Below are positions 19,696-27,517 of a DNA stretch of 64,000 nucleotides, in pieces. The stretch is from assembly GCA_951812785.1 (NCBI GenBank), contig OX638335.1, positions 833,501 through 897,500 on the forward strand. Reading direction: 5' to 3'. A program made the translations under genes and the position numbers. Origin of the DNA: an uncultured Gammaproteobacteria bacterium (GTDB lineage Bacteria > Pseudomonadota > Gammaproteobacteria > UBA4575). Numbering within the stretch: the first letter of the stretch is position 1; every line of letters begins with the position of its first letter. The notes beneath the pieces are model-generated. The model did no database searches. It was given only the letters and a program-made list of their open reading frames with translations, and was not told the origin of the DNA.

Positions 19696-20178
19696 ATGTT
19701 TGATAATGATCAGCTTAATAGTTTGTATAGATATTGCTTCTCGCTGACAGGAGATGAGAGTGAATCGTACGACATATTACAGTCAAGCATAGAAAAATTT
19801 TTGAAAGCCAATGTTGAAAGCGTTGAGAACAAAAATGCTTACATGAAAAGAATTATTCGAAATCACTATATAGATGTAAGTAGAAAACGATCAAAGATTG
19901 ATGAAGAGGAGTTTGATGAAACTGTCACCTATGTTGATATGCATATTAATTCACTAGAAAAGATTGTTGCTTCACAGTATCAAGTTGAAGCAGTGTGGCA
20001 GGAATTAAGTTCCTCTGAGCGTGAGATTATGTACTTTTGGGCGGTAGAAGGTTACACGACGAGTGAGCTGGCTGAATTTTTAGATATTTCTCGAGGAACC
20101 TTGTTATCAAAAATTCACCGTTTACGAAAACGACTCAAGCAACAATTTGATGATTCGGGCAAGGAAAGCGTGCTATGA
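19696..20178 (+). CDS. ECF-type RNA polymerase sigma factor
   Basis: A 160-residue sigma factor with only regions 2 and 4. Region 2 spans about residues 8-75 (CFSLTGDESESYDILQSS, NAYMKRIIRNHYIDVSRKR) and region 4 about residues 95-150 (SSEREIMYFWAVEGYTTSEL, DISRGTLLSKIHRLRKRLK, the helix-turn-helix that reads the -35 element). It follows bufC by 6 bases and overlaps the next gene by 4 bases. ECF factors in such loci are known to drive buf genes in response to metal. Here the promoter at 17669 is its likely target (inference). Confidence 0.9.
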   Translation: MFDNDQLNSLYRYCFSLTGDESESYDILQSSIEKFLKANVESVENKNAYMKRIIRNHYIDVSRKRSKIDEEEFDETVTYVDMHINSLEKIVASQYQVEAVWQELSSSEREIMYFWAVEGYTTSELAEFLDISRGTLLSKIHRLRKRLKQQFDDSGKESVL

Positions 20179-20777
20179 AGCAGGAATTAAGAAAAGTCGT
20201 TAAAGGCTATGTTGAGTCTCAAGAGCTCAATAGTGATCAGTTACATAGTTTGACTAAACTGATTAATACACATGGTGAGAAAAATAACCAAAATAAACTT
20301 GTTAAGTTTCGAGTAATAGCAGCGGTGATAGTGGTATCAATTGCTCTTGGTTTATTTTGGGGTTATGGAATAAATACGCAAGCAAATGTTTCACAATCGA
20401 TCGCTGAAGAAGTGGCGCATAATCACTTGAAAATGAAGCCCATGGAAGTATCCAGTACTTCGTTAAGTGATGTGCGCCGATATTTTAATAAGTTAGATTT
20501 TTCTTTAAGTCAGTCTAAGTTTGTCGCCAATACTAGTCTGCAACTGATTGGTGGCCGTTATTGTTCTATCCTAGGTGAAACTGCAGCGCAGTTGCGAATG
20601 ACGGATGAAGCAACTGGCAATATGCAGATTATTTATCAGGCTCCCTATGATCAAGAGTTATTCCGTGAATTACCGAGCTTGGAAAAGGGCCAAGACCCTG
20701 TGCGTCATTATGTGAATGGTATCAGTGTTGATGTATGGGTTGAAAAAGGGATCTTGTTTGCACGCTCTTTTAATTAA
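20175..20777 (+). CDS. Putative membrane-anchored anti-sigma factor
   Basis: The 200-residue product has a charged cytoplasmic N-terminus (residues 1-44), one membrane helix (about 45-67, FRVIAAVIVVSIALGLFWGY) and a periplasmic domain of about 130 residues containing LIGGRYCSILGETAAQLRM. Single-span proteins overlapping an ECF gene by 4 bases are usually its anti-sigma; I see no zinc-binding HxxxCxxC motif, so this is not a ZAS-type. The lone periplasmic Cys in GGRYCS could take part in metal or redox sensing (speculation). Function is assigned from context. Confidence 0.7.
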   Translation: MKQELRKVVKGYVESQELNSDQLHSLTKLINTHGEKNNQNKLVKFRVIAAVIVVSIALGLFWGYGINTQANVSQSIAEEVAHNHLKMKPMEVSSTSLSDVRRYFNKLDFSLSQSKFVANTSLQLIGGRYCSILGETAAQLRMTDEATGNMQIIYQAPYDQELFRELPSLEKGQDPVRHYVNGISVDVWVEKGILFARSFN

Positions 20778-20794
20778 TAATAATTAATAGAAAA

Positions 20795-22075
20795 TTATAT
20801 AGCCGCAAAAGCTACAGCAGCTTTATTCAGTGTGACGTTGATATCGTCGATTGTATGTGCCGCAGAAACAAACCCAGCCTCATAGGCGGATGGGGCTAAA
20901 TATACGCCGTGGTCCAACATAGTTTGGAAAAATTGATTAAATTGATCTAGGTTGCACTGTGTGACTTGCTCAAATGTAGTGACTTTCTTTTCTTTTGTAA
21001 AAAAGAATCCAAACATTCCACCTGCGCAATTAACACTAACGGCAATCCCTTGTTGGTCGGCACGCATAACTAACCCTTGTGCCAACTGTTTCGTTTTTTT
21101 GCTTAATTCTTCGTAGAAGCCTTTTTCTTTGATTAAATTTAGAGTCACAATGCCTGCTGTCATAGCGATAGGATTACCAGATAGCGTGCCAGCTTGGTAG
21201 ACCGGTCCATTTGGTGCTAGATGATCCATAATTTTCTTGGTGCCACCAAATGCACCAACTGGCATGCCACCACCAATGACTTTACCCAGTGTGGTCAGGT
21301 CAGGAGTCACTTTATATAATGCTTGTGCCCCACCTAAAGCGACGCGAAAGCCTGTCATAACTTCATCAAAGATCAGTAAACTTTCATGACGTTGTGTAAT
21401 AGTACGTAAGCCTTGTAGGAAGCCATCAACTGGCAGAATACAATTCATATTGCCTGCAATGGGTTCTACGATAATGCATGCGATTTCTTCGCCACATTCA
21501 TCAAATAACTTTTCTACTGCTTCAAGATCATTAAATGGTAGCGTTAATGTGTATGCTGCTAAATCCTCAGGTACTCCCGGAGAACTAGGTGTGCCAAAAG
21601 TGAGCGCGCCTGAGCCGGCTTTTACCAATAGTGAATCTGCGTGACCATGGTAACAACCCTCAAATTTTAAAATTTTATCGCGACCAGTGTAACCGCGTGC
21701 TAAACGTATTGCGCTCATGGTGGCTTCAGTGCCAGAACTCACCATACGCACTTGTTCAATAGATGGCACCAGTTCGCAAACTAATCTGGCCATCTCGGTT
21801 TCAAGAGTGGTTGGTGCACCAAAACTCAAACCATCAACCGCAGCTTCTTGTACTGCTTTGATGACCAATGGATGCGCATGACCTAAAATCATTGGCCCCC
21901 ACGAGCCGACATAGTCAATATATTCTTTATTATTGGTATCATACACATAGGCACCTGAAACGCGATTGATGTAAATAGGATTTCGACCCACTGTTTTAAA
22001 TGCACGCACAGGGGAATTGACGCCTCCCGGTATATATTTCTGGGCTTCTTCAAATAGCGCCTGCATTGATTCCAT
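20795..22075 (-). CDS. hemL: Glutamate-1-semialdehyde 2,1-aminomutase
   Basis: HemL makes 5-aminolevulinate in the C5 route of tetrapyrrole synthesis. The 426-residue protein has the N-terminal [29 protein letters not shown], the [11 protein letters not shown] cofactor motif, and the PLP-lysine motif [16 protein letters not shown] with Lys265 in this numbering. The frame is open to TTG at 22081, but ATG at 22075 is chosen because an AAGGA site lies upstream. The gene converges with the buf operon; only 17 bases separate the stops and no clear terminator is seen. It is followed upstream by thiE and thiD on the same strand. Confidence 0.97.
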   Translation of the reverse strand: MESMQALFEEAQKYIPGGVNSPVRAFKTVGRNPIYINRVSGAYVYDTNNKEYIDYVGSWGPMILGHAHPLVIKAVQEAAVDGLSFGAPTTLETEMARLVCELVPSIEQVRMVSSGTEATMSAIRLARGYTGRDKILKFEGCYHGHADSLLVKAGSGALTFGTPSSPGVPEDLAAYTLTLPFNDLEAVEKLFDECGEEIACIIVEPIAGNMNCILPVDGFLQGLRTITQRHESLLIFDEVMTGFRVALGGAQALYKVTPDLTTLGKVIGGGMPVGAFGGTKKIMDHLAPNGPVYQAGTLSGNPIAMTAGIVTLNLIKEKGFYEELSKKTKQLAQGLVMRADQQGIAVSVNCAGGMFGFFFTKEKKVTTFEQVTQCNLDQFNQFFQTMLDHGVYLAPSAYEAGFVSAAHTIDDINVTLNKAAVAFAAI

Positions 22076-22118
22076 GTTCAATATCCTTACTTCAAATGTG
22101 TGTGATTGGGCAGCTAAA

Positions 22119-22754
22119 CTAGCGCCGCATTATAACCTGATGAGTGAGTTTGTTCGCGGCTGCCATCGGATCATGTGCATTAAAAACCGAGTGAGTCACG
22201 GCAATCAATTTGGCGCCAGCGTCAAGCGCGTAGCGGCTGTTGTTAGGTGTGATTCCACCAATGGCACACATTGGTATATTTAGTAATGAACGTGCTTTAT
22301 AGATGACCGATATTGGGCAACGTGGCGCATGTTGCTTGGTGCTCGAAGGGAAAATGCTGCCAAATGCGACATAATTAGCGCCAGATTTCTGTGCTTGTAA
22401 GGCAGACCATAAATTTTTGTAGCAAGATACGCCTATTAAAAAATGATTACCTAAATACGTACGTGCTTCACGCAGGGCTTGATCATGTTGTCCAATATGT
22501 AAGCCATCTGCCTGTATTTGTTTGGCCAGTGTTATCCGATCATTGATGATAAATGTGACAGCATAATCAGCACATATTTGTTTTATTAATAAAGCGGTTG
22601 GTTTTAATGCATCGTCACTAAGCTTCTTGTCGCGTAATTGAATGACGTTGGCACCACCTAAAATAGCCAGTTCAATACGCGCTGGCCATTCACTGTGAGC
22701 ATGAATACGGCTATCAGTTAAAACGTATAACCCCTCTAGCAAATTATCTTGCAT
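22119..22754 (-). CDS. thiE: Thiamine-phosphate synthase
   Basis: ThiE joins HMP-pyrophosphate and thiazole phosphate to thiamine phosphate. The 211-residue TIM-barrel protein has the start LYVLTDSR, the phosphate-binding [38 protein letters not shown] in place of the common Gx[16 protein letters not shown], and [11 protein letters not shown]. It begins 2 bases after the thiD stop (minus strand), so the two are coupled. No TPP riboswitch was found upstream of thiD. Confidence 0.93.
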   Translation of the reverse strand: MQDNLLEGLYVLTDSRIHAHSEWPARIELAILGGANVIQLRDKKLSDDALKPTALLIKQICADYAVTFIINDRITLAKQIQADGLHIGQHDQALREARTYLGNHFLIGVSCYKNLWSALQAQKSGANYVAFGSIFPSSTKQHAPRCPISVIYKARSLLNIPMCAIGGITPNNSRYALDAGAKLIAVTHSVFNAHDPMAAANKLTHQVIMRR

Positions 22755-22756
22755 GG

Positions 22757-23551
22757 TTAATTTTTAGCATCGTTGATACGCTTAGGAATCCATTGACCAC
22801 TGCCAATTTGCTGGGCATTTTGCAATGACTGCCAAGTGAATTGCTGGGCCTTTTTAATCGCCTCAGCTACATCTAAGTCAAAAGCAAGATAGCAAGCGAG
22901 TGAGCTACTTAAAGTGCAGCCACTACCATGGTAGCTATGGGGTAATCGCGGCCATTGATATTCGTGTTTCACACCTTGGCGAGTAAGCAAAGTATTGTAA
23001 ACATTATCATTATCACTATCAGCGCCTGTGGCGAATACATACTTAGGGCCTAATTCGCACAGCGATTTTGCTTGAGAACTTACGTTGCTATTGTTATCTG
23101 TCAGTGTCATTAATTCGCTAAGATTAGGGGTCACCACCGTGACAATGGGCAATAAAATTTCTTTAATAGCTTTGATAGTGTCAGCATTACAAAATTCACT
23201 TCCATGGCTAGCGGATAATACCGGGTCAAAGACGACTGGCACACTGGGTAGTTGGGCGAGAATTTCGGCAATAGCTAAGGCAACAGCTTTATTCGGCACC
23301 ACGCCAATTTTGCAGCTGGCTATGTGCATATCATCAAGCAATGCGGATGCTTGTTGTTGAATAAGCTTAGCTTCAACGGCAGACACAGAAATTGCCTGGG
23401 CAGAGTTTTGCACAGTTAAACAGCTGGCAATGGGTAGTGCGTGTCCGCCACAACCCGCGACAGCTTCAATATCTGCTTGGAGTCCAGCACCCCCAGACGG
23501 GTCTAGGCCGCCAATGCATAGAATTGGCGGGCGTAAAATTTCTGCTTGCAT
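22757..23551 (-). CDS. thiD: Hydroxymethylpyrimidine/phosphomethylpyrimidine kinase
   Basis: ThiD phosphorylates HMP and HMP-P in thiamine synthesis. The 264-residue ribokinase-fold protein has the N-terminal CIGGLDPSGGAGLQADIEA motif, VFDPVLSASHG, TVVTPNLSELMTL, and the C-terminal anion hole HGSGCTLSSSLACYLA. It is the first gene of a thiD-thiE-hemL run on the minus strand and is divergent from rubredoxin (82 bases between starts), an arrangement often seen in gammaproteobacteria. Confidence 0.95.
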   Translation of the reverse strand: MQAEILRPPILCIGGLDPSGGAGLQADIEAVAGCGGHALPIASCLTVQNSAQAISVSAVEAKLIQQQASALLDDMHIASCKIGVVPNKAVALAIAEILAQLPSVPVVFDPVLSASHGSEFCNADTIKAIKEILLPIVTVVTPNLSELMTLTDNNSNVSSQAKSLCELGPKYVFATGADSDNDNVYNTLLTRQGVKHEYQWPRLPHSYHGSGCTLSSSLACYLAFDLDVAEAIKKAQQFTWQSLQNAQQIGSGQWIPKRINDAKN

Positions 23552-23633
23552 AAGTATACTGGGTCGATATGATTCACTCAGTTTATCACGCTGGAAAACT
23601 AAGGGTACGGGTTAGCTAAAGGAGCAACTGGAC

Positions 23634-23804
23634 GTGTACAAGAAATATATGTGTGTCATTTGTGGCTGGATTTATGATGAGGAAAAAGGTGCGCCCGATG
23701 ACGGCATTGAGCCAGGTACAAAATGGGATGATATCCCTATGAATTGGCAATGCCCTGAGTGTGGCGCTATTAAAGATGATTTCGAAATGGTCGAAATAGC
23801 TTAA
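23634..23804 (+). CDS. Rubredoxin
   Basis: A 56-residue iron-only electron carrier starting at GTG 23634 with AAGGAGCAAC upstream. Four Cys form the Fe(SCys)4 site: CVICGW (Cys7 and Cys10) and CPECGA (Cys40 and Cys43). The invariant aromatic residues and GTKWDDIP loop are present. The gene is too short for simple ORF finding but the family match is unmistakable. It lies next to thiD in the divergent orientation. Its redox partner is not evident here. Confidence 0.95.
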   Translation: MYKKYMCVICGWIYDEEKGAPDDGIEPGTKWDDIPMNWQCPECGAIKDDFEMVEIA

Positions 23805-24020
23805 TATGTCATTCCCGTGCGACCGCCAAAGACGGTGGAAGTACGAGAAAGACTTGATTGCATGGATGAGGGAAGTGGAGTGATGCATGATCTAAGGCTG
23901 AGGAACATCTTCTATGTGAAAGTGGGAATCAAGCCAAAGTTAAACTAAGCCACCAATGGTATTTAAACGCAGCAATAAAAATTTCAACAAAACTCAAATC
24001 AAAAAACAGGAAACTAAACT

Positions 24021-24953
24021 ATGACAGCACTTATCTGTGGCTCGTTCGCATACGACAACATCATGGTCTTTCAAGACCAATTTAAAAATCATATCCTGCC
24101 AGATAAGGTGCATATTTTAAACGTGTGTTTCCTAGTACCAGACATGCGTCGTGAATTTGGAGGTACTGCAGGTAACATTGCTTATAACTTACATATGTTA
24201 GAAGGCAAAGGTAAGCCTATGGGAACGGTGGGTAGTGACTTTGCTCCATATTCAGAGTGGATGAATAAAACTGGTGTCAGTCAAGACTACATTACACAAG
24301 TAGATGATTCATATACTGCGCAAGCTTTTATCACCACTGATTTGGATGATAATCAAATCACTGCATTTCATCCTGGAGCAATGAATTTTGCCCATAGTGT
24401 AAAAATTCCAACTAATGATGGGATTAGTCTAGGGTTAATATCCCCTGATGGTCGTGATGCAATGATTCAACATGCAGAGCAATTTGCTAACGCAAACATT
24501 CCTTTTATATTTGATCCTGGCCAAGGTCTTCCAATGTTTGATGGCGACGATCTGAAATTGTTTATTGAGCAAGCAAATTACGTCGCAGTGAATGATTATG
24601 AGTCAGAACTCATGCAAGAACGCACCGGTTTATCCGAAGGTGAAATTTCAGAACGCGTGCAAGCATTAATCGTCACCCGTGGTGCTGATGGTTCAACTGT
24701 ATTTTCGGGTGGTAATAAAATTAGCATTCCTACCGTTGCAGTCGATGAACTTAAAGACCCAACCGGTTGTGGTGACGCATACCGTGCAGGATTAATTTAT
24801 GGAATAATGAAGGACATGGGTTGGGATACAACATGCCGTATTGCATCACTACTAGGTGCAATTAAAATTCAGCATCACGGCACACAAAACCACTCTTTCT
24901 CACTGGCAGAATTCAAAGATCAATTCAAGAATGAGTTTAATCGCGAGTTCTAA
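24021..24953 (+). CDS. PfkB-family carbohydrate/nucleoside kinase (adenosine kinase-like)
   Basis: A 310-residue ribokinase-superfamily kinase. The N-terminal GSFAYDNI, the GGTAGNIAYNLHMLEG substrate motif and the C-terminal DPTGCGDAYRAGLI, which carries the catalytic Asp and anion hole, are all present. The overall layout resembles bacterial proteins annotated as adenosine kinase; the true substrate could also be a sugar. It stands alone between rubredoxin and a hairpin repeat and has its own ribosome binding site (AGGAAACTAAACT). Confidence 0.85.
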   Translation: MTALICGSFAYDNIMVFQDQFKNHILPDKVHILNVCFLVPDMRREFGGTAGNIAYNLHMLEGKGKPMGTVGSDFAPYSEWMNKTGVSQDYITQVDDSYTAQAFITTDLDDNQITAFHPGAMNFAHSVKIPTNDGISLGLISPDGRDAMIQHAEQFANANIPFIFDPGQGLPMFDGDDLKLFIEQANYVAVNDYESELMQERTGLSEGEISERVQALIVTRGADGSTVFSGGNKISIPTVAVDELKDPTGCGDAYRAGLIYGIMKDMGWDTTCRIASLLGAIKIQHHGTQNHSFSLAEFKDQFKNEFNREF

Positions 24954-25019
24954 TTAGAGTAAGGGCTACCTTTATTGTCTTCTAAGATTGTTGGCCAACT
25001 GGGTTTTATAGCCTAACTG

Positions 25020-25059
25020 ATTGCTTGTTATTCCCGCGAAAGTGGGAATAACAAGCAAT
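25020..25059. repeat. Long perfect hairpin with ATTCCC...GGGAAT core (dRS3-like)
   Basis: An inverted repeat whose 16-base arms ATTGCTTGTTATTCCC and GGGAATAACAAGCAAT are exact complements around the loop GCGAAAGT. It lies 66 bases after the kinase gene and can act as a terminator on both strands. The core ATTCCC-N8-GGGAAT has the form of the dRS3-type repeats known from Neisseria. A looser ATTCCCGTG / GTGGGAATC pair also occurs between rubredoxin and the kinase (about 23812 and 23925). Confidence 0.7.
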
Positions 25060-25422
25060 GTTTAGATTTATTTCACCTTGATGATTGGCATTATCATTTG
25101 TTGATTTCACAATCTTGTTAAACACAGTCAAAATCACTTGAGGAATGTTTACAATAGCTGTTAGGTTTTAAGAAGATTCAATGTGTCGACCATATTCAGA
25201 TAAATTTGGTTTAATTAAATGTTCGAGTATTATTTATCTGATTGCTGGAGTTTCAGCATTCTCCGAGCTTTTATGGAGGTCTGCCTACAATTATTTTTTT
25301 ATAGCTTTGCTAAAATGCTTGACGCCAACTAGGGCAAAAACCCTTAATATAATAAGCAGCACCAAGATTTATTGACAGATTTTCAGCCGTGACGTATCTT
25401 GCGCAGCTCCGTTCAAATACAT
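25060..25422. other. Intergenic region upstream of tRNA-Met
   Basis: No convincing gene is visible. A 64-codon open frame at 25181-25375 lacks a ribosome binding site and any family resemblance. The only recognisable element is the tRNA promoter at its right end. Confidence 0.5.
25372..25400 (+). promoter_or_regulatory. Sigma-70 promoter of tRNA-Met
   Basis: A perfect -35 TTGACA (25372-25377) and a -10 TATCTT (25395-25400) are separated by 17 bases. The tRNA begins 22 bases after the -10 box, leaving a short 5' leader. Confidence 0.55.
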
Positions 25423-25499
25423 GGCTATGTAGCTCAGCTGGTTAGAGCACAGCATTCATAATGCTGGGGTCGGTGGTTCAAGTCCACCCATAGCCACCA
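25423..25499 (+). tRNA. tRNA-Met (CAT), elongator
   Basis: The 77-base sequence folds as a cloverleaf: acceptor arm GGCTATG pairs with CATAGCC, D arm GCTCAGCTGGTTAGAGC, anticodon arm CAGCA-TTCATAA-TGCTG with anticodon CAT, T arm with GGTTCAAGTCC, and an encoded CCA end. It is close to E. coli elongator tRNA-Met rather than the initiator (the acceptor begins with a proper G-C pair). Its 3' end is duplicated at 27150, see the island entry. Confidence 0.95.
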
Positions 25500-25500
25500 T
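25485..25500 (+). repeat. attL-like repeat in the tRNA-Met 3' end
   Basis: The 16 bases CACCCATAGCCACCAT at the end of the tRNA are repeated exactly at 27150-27165. This is the usual footprint left by integration of an element into a tRNA 3' end. Confidence 0.65.
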
Positions 25501-25672
25501 AAGCACTTCCGCTAACTTCCGTACAAGTTCATTTTCAGTAGTTAAAACATAAACTTACAAATATTTATTATCCTTGCTTGTGCGCCCGCGTCCGTTTGTA
25601 TCCACGAAATTTGGGGGTGCAGCTCAGGGGTATAATTGATATCCTAAAATCTTATCCCTTGTTCAAGGTGGG

Positions 25673-25894
25673 ATGCTTTATCGAAACTCATTTGCTTTTG
25701 CTTGTTATCTTGTAGTGAAAGGAGAAGTGCTAGCGGCAAAGAAAATCTTAAGATGTTTGTATGATTTATTGGGTTGGGATAACAATAAAACATATTTCTC
25801 CAATTTGATTGATTCAATCGAAGAGTTTGCAGAAGAATATTCGATAGAAATTGTGGCTAATATGGAGATTCTTGATTTATTTGAAGCAAAATAA
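25673..25894 (+). CDS. Orphan hypothetical protein in the tRNA-Met island
   Basis: A 73-codon frame starting at ATG 25673 behind AAGGTGGG, a ribosome binding site that sits rather close. The product is soluble-looking, with a helical C-terminal half rich in Glu and Ile (SNLIDSIEEFAEEYSIEIVA). I recognise no family. Location inside the presumed island suggests accessory cargo. Coding status is plausible but not certain. Confidence 0.4.
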   Translation: MLYRNSFAFACYLVVKGEVLAAKKILRCLYDLLGWDNNKTYFSNLIDSIEEFAEEYSIEIVANMEILDLFEAK

Positions 25895-26167
25895 ATACAT
25901 TGTGTGTATAGAGGCAGTGCTTTTGTTCACTTTTCCTTGTTGTATGCGAAGGTTTTGGATTATCTTCCTAACTGTCTTAAGTAGGTGATTTTTGTATTGA
26001 GCTAAGTTGTTTTAGGCATATCTAACTAAGCAATTATTGAATGGTATAAAAGAACTAAGATAGTATTTTTTGAAAGTTATCGAAAACAAATAAGTAATGA
26101 TTGTCTATTTCAATAAAGCTGGATTTCTAATGCTCGGTTTAACCAGAACAAACCGGTAGTTATTATA

Positions 26168-26920
26168 ATGAAATTTGTTTACATTGATGAAAGTGGAAAT
26201 ACTGGATGGAATCTTAAAGATGCTCATCAGCCATTTCATTTTCTGTCTGCGCTATCCGTAGACGAAACTCATATTATGGGAGTTCAAAATGCGATTAAAA
26301 ATATTGGTAGTGAATATTTCTCAGAAGAATATTTAAAGGAAAATTTTGAATTTCATGGGGTGGAGCTACGAAAAGGGACAGGCTATTTCAAAGAGATTTC
26401 AATAGAGCAGCGTGTTGAAATTGCTCATAAGCTAATGAGTATACTCAAGGAGTATGAAGTTGATGTGTTTCTTATTGGTATTGATAAAGACAAATACTAT
26501 GCAAATGTACACCCTCATCAAGCAGCTTTTGTCTTACTTGTTGAGAGACTTAATCCATTCTTAATAGATGAAGGACAACGTGGATTACTTATATGTGATG
26601 AAAACCATGACATAGAGCAGCCTATAATAAATGATCTATCAAAATTTCAAGAATACAGTACTAGTTTTGGCTATAAGGCAGTTAAGGTGACAGAAATTGT
26701 GGATTCGGTTCATTTTGTAAAATCACATAATAATCCAATCATTCAACTAGCGGATATAGTTGCCTATTTTGCTAATAGGCGAAAGTTAGTGCTGAGGAAA
26801 TACGGGGAAAGTTGGAATGATGCTGATGTAAAGAACAAGGTAGGCAAGGGAGAGTGCGTTGACCTTGATCTCTATGATGTGATTCGTGGGTCACTTTTGC
26901 GCTCTAAGATTTTCCCATAA
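26168..26920 (+). CDS. DUF3800 family protein
   Basis: The 250-residue product opens with FVYIDESGNTG, the defining acidic motif of DUF3800 (Asp6, Glu7), and has further conserved acidic blocks LLICDENHD and the late QLADIVAYFANRR, consistent with an RNase H-like nuclease fold as suggested for the family. Function is not established; such genes are frequent cargo of mobile and defence-rich regions. It is the only sizeable gene in the tRNA-Met island and stands alone, with about 270 gene-free bases upstream. The frame is intact. Confidence 0.85.
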   Translation: MKFVYIDESGNTGWNLKDAHQPFHFLSALSVDETHIMGVQNAIKNIGSEYFSEEYLKENFEFHGVELRKGTGYFKEISIEQRVEIAHKLMSILKEYEVDVFLIGIDKDKYYANVHPHQAAFVLLVERLNPFLIDEGQRGLLICDENHDIEQPIINDLSKFQEYSTSFGYKAVKVTEIVDSVHFVKSHNNPIIQLADIVAYFANRRKLVLRKYGESWNDADVKNKVGKGECVDLDLYDVIRGSLLRSKIFP

Positions 26921-26921
26921 A

Positions 26922-26980
26922 AAACCAACTAAGGCCGTCAGGCAGATGCTCGGTGACCCAAACACTCTCTTAGCTGGTTT
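26922..26980. repeat. Inverted repeat after the DUF3800 gene
   Basis: AAACCAACTAAG (26922-26933) pairs with CTTAGCTGGTTT (26969-26980) at 11 of 12 positions around a 35-base loop containing GGTGACCC. It starts directly after the stop codon. It has no T tail, so it is not a standard intrinsic terminator; an RNA element or an attachment arm are possible. Confidence 0.45.
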
Positions 26981-27149
26981 CTATAGTATCTATGTCGGTA
27001 CGATGTAAAGTCAATACCACTACAGCATAAAATTAGAGAGAGGAATTGGTGTATGACATTTATATTTGGGGGTATAAATAGGAGTATACTGCTAAACCTA
27101 TCTTATCAATTCCCTTATTAATCAATAGTATAAAATTTCTATTCGGTGG

Positions 27150-27165
27150 CACCCATAGCCACCAT
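27150..27165 (+). repeat. attR-like copy of the tRNA-Met 3' end
   Basis: An exact 16-base copy (CACCCATAGCCACCAT) of the tRNA-Met end, with no tRNA body upstream of it. It marks the right boundary of the presumed integrated element. Confidence 0.65.
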
Positions 27166-27172
27166 TGAAAGT

Positions 27173-27210
27173 AAAAATATCTTATTATATTCAATGAGAT
27201 AGATATTTTT
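27173..27210 (+). terminator. AT-rich hairpin, possible terminator
   Basis: AAAAATATCT (27173-27182) pairs with AGATATTTTT (27201-27210). The right arm ends in a T run. Just outside the island, it may be the original terminator of tRNA-Met before the insertion (inference). Confidence 0.4.
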
Positions 27211-27517
27211 GTCATAAAATTGATTGCTATTTCTTTTAACGTTAATGCATTGGAAAGTTCAAAGTGAAGCCAACGATGCTGGCTCTATGTGATGATTGTG
27301 TAGAAAGGGCAGGTCAGAGTAACGGGATTAGTGCAATCTTGCGTCAATTGTTGAGGCCGTATTAAGGCTAAGTCCTAGAAGTAGGGCCGCCGAGAAGTTA
27401 CTAGAAATGAGATGGTTATTACTTTGAACGCATAATAAGTCTTTTATGAATTCAGGGCTGTTATGCTAGTTAGTCAAAATTTAGCATGCCTAGTTTAACT
27501 TGGTTGAGGAAATAATT
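27211..27517. other. Intergenic region, no gene recognised
   Basis: No open frame with coding character is seen on either strand between the island boundary and the alr stop. The part around 27300-27400 is less AT-rich than its surroundings and could hold an RNA or a degenerate gene, but nothing specific was recognised. Confidence 0.4.

Larger units (their letters stand above)
25501..27165. mobile_element. Remnant of an element integrated at tRNA-Met
   Basis: The 1.66-kb stretch between the two copies of the 16-base tRNA-end repeat holds a 73-codon orphan ORF, a DUF3800 gene and an inverted repeat, but no integrase or transfer gene. It is AT-rich with long gene-poor gaps. Two CTTCCG repeats close to the tRNA (25505-25520) could be arm-type sites (speculation). 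The reading as a deleted island or satellite rests on the exact repeat and the accessory cargo. Confidence 0.6.

Noticed and set aside
22755-23633. TPP riboswitch upstream of thiD-thiE
   Set aside because: The 82-base gap between thiD and rubredoxin lacks the CTGAGA and ACCTGA blocks.
23616-23888. 90-codon minus-strand frame
   Set aside because: It lies antisense to the clear rubredoxin gene and has no protein-like pattern.
25181-25375. 64-codon open frame upstream of tRNA-Met
   Set aside because: No ribosome binding site, no recognisable family, and it overlaps the tRNA promoter. Treated as non-coding.
26168-26920. DUF3800 gene as part of a named anti-phage system
   Set aside because: It is alone apart from an orphan ORF, and no partner nuclease, methylase, reverse transcriptase or toxin pair is visible. 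Island cargo is as far as the evidence goes.
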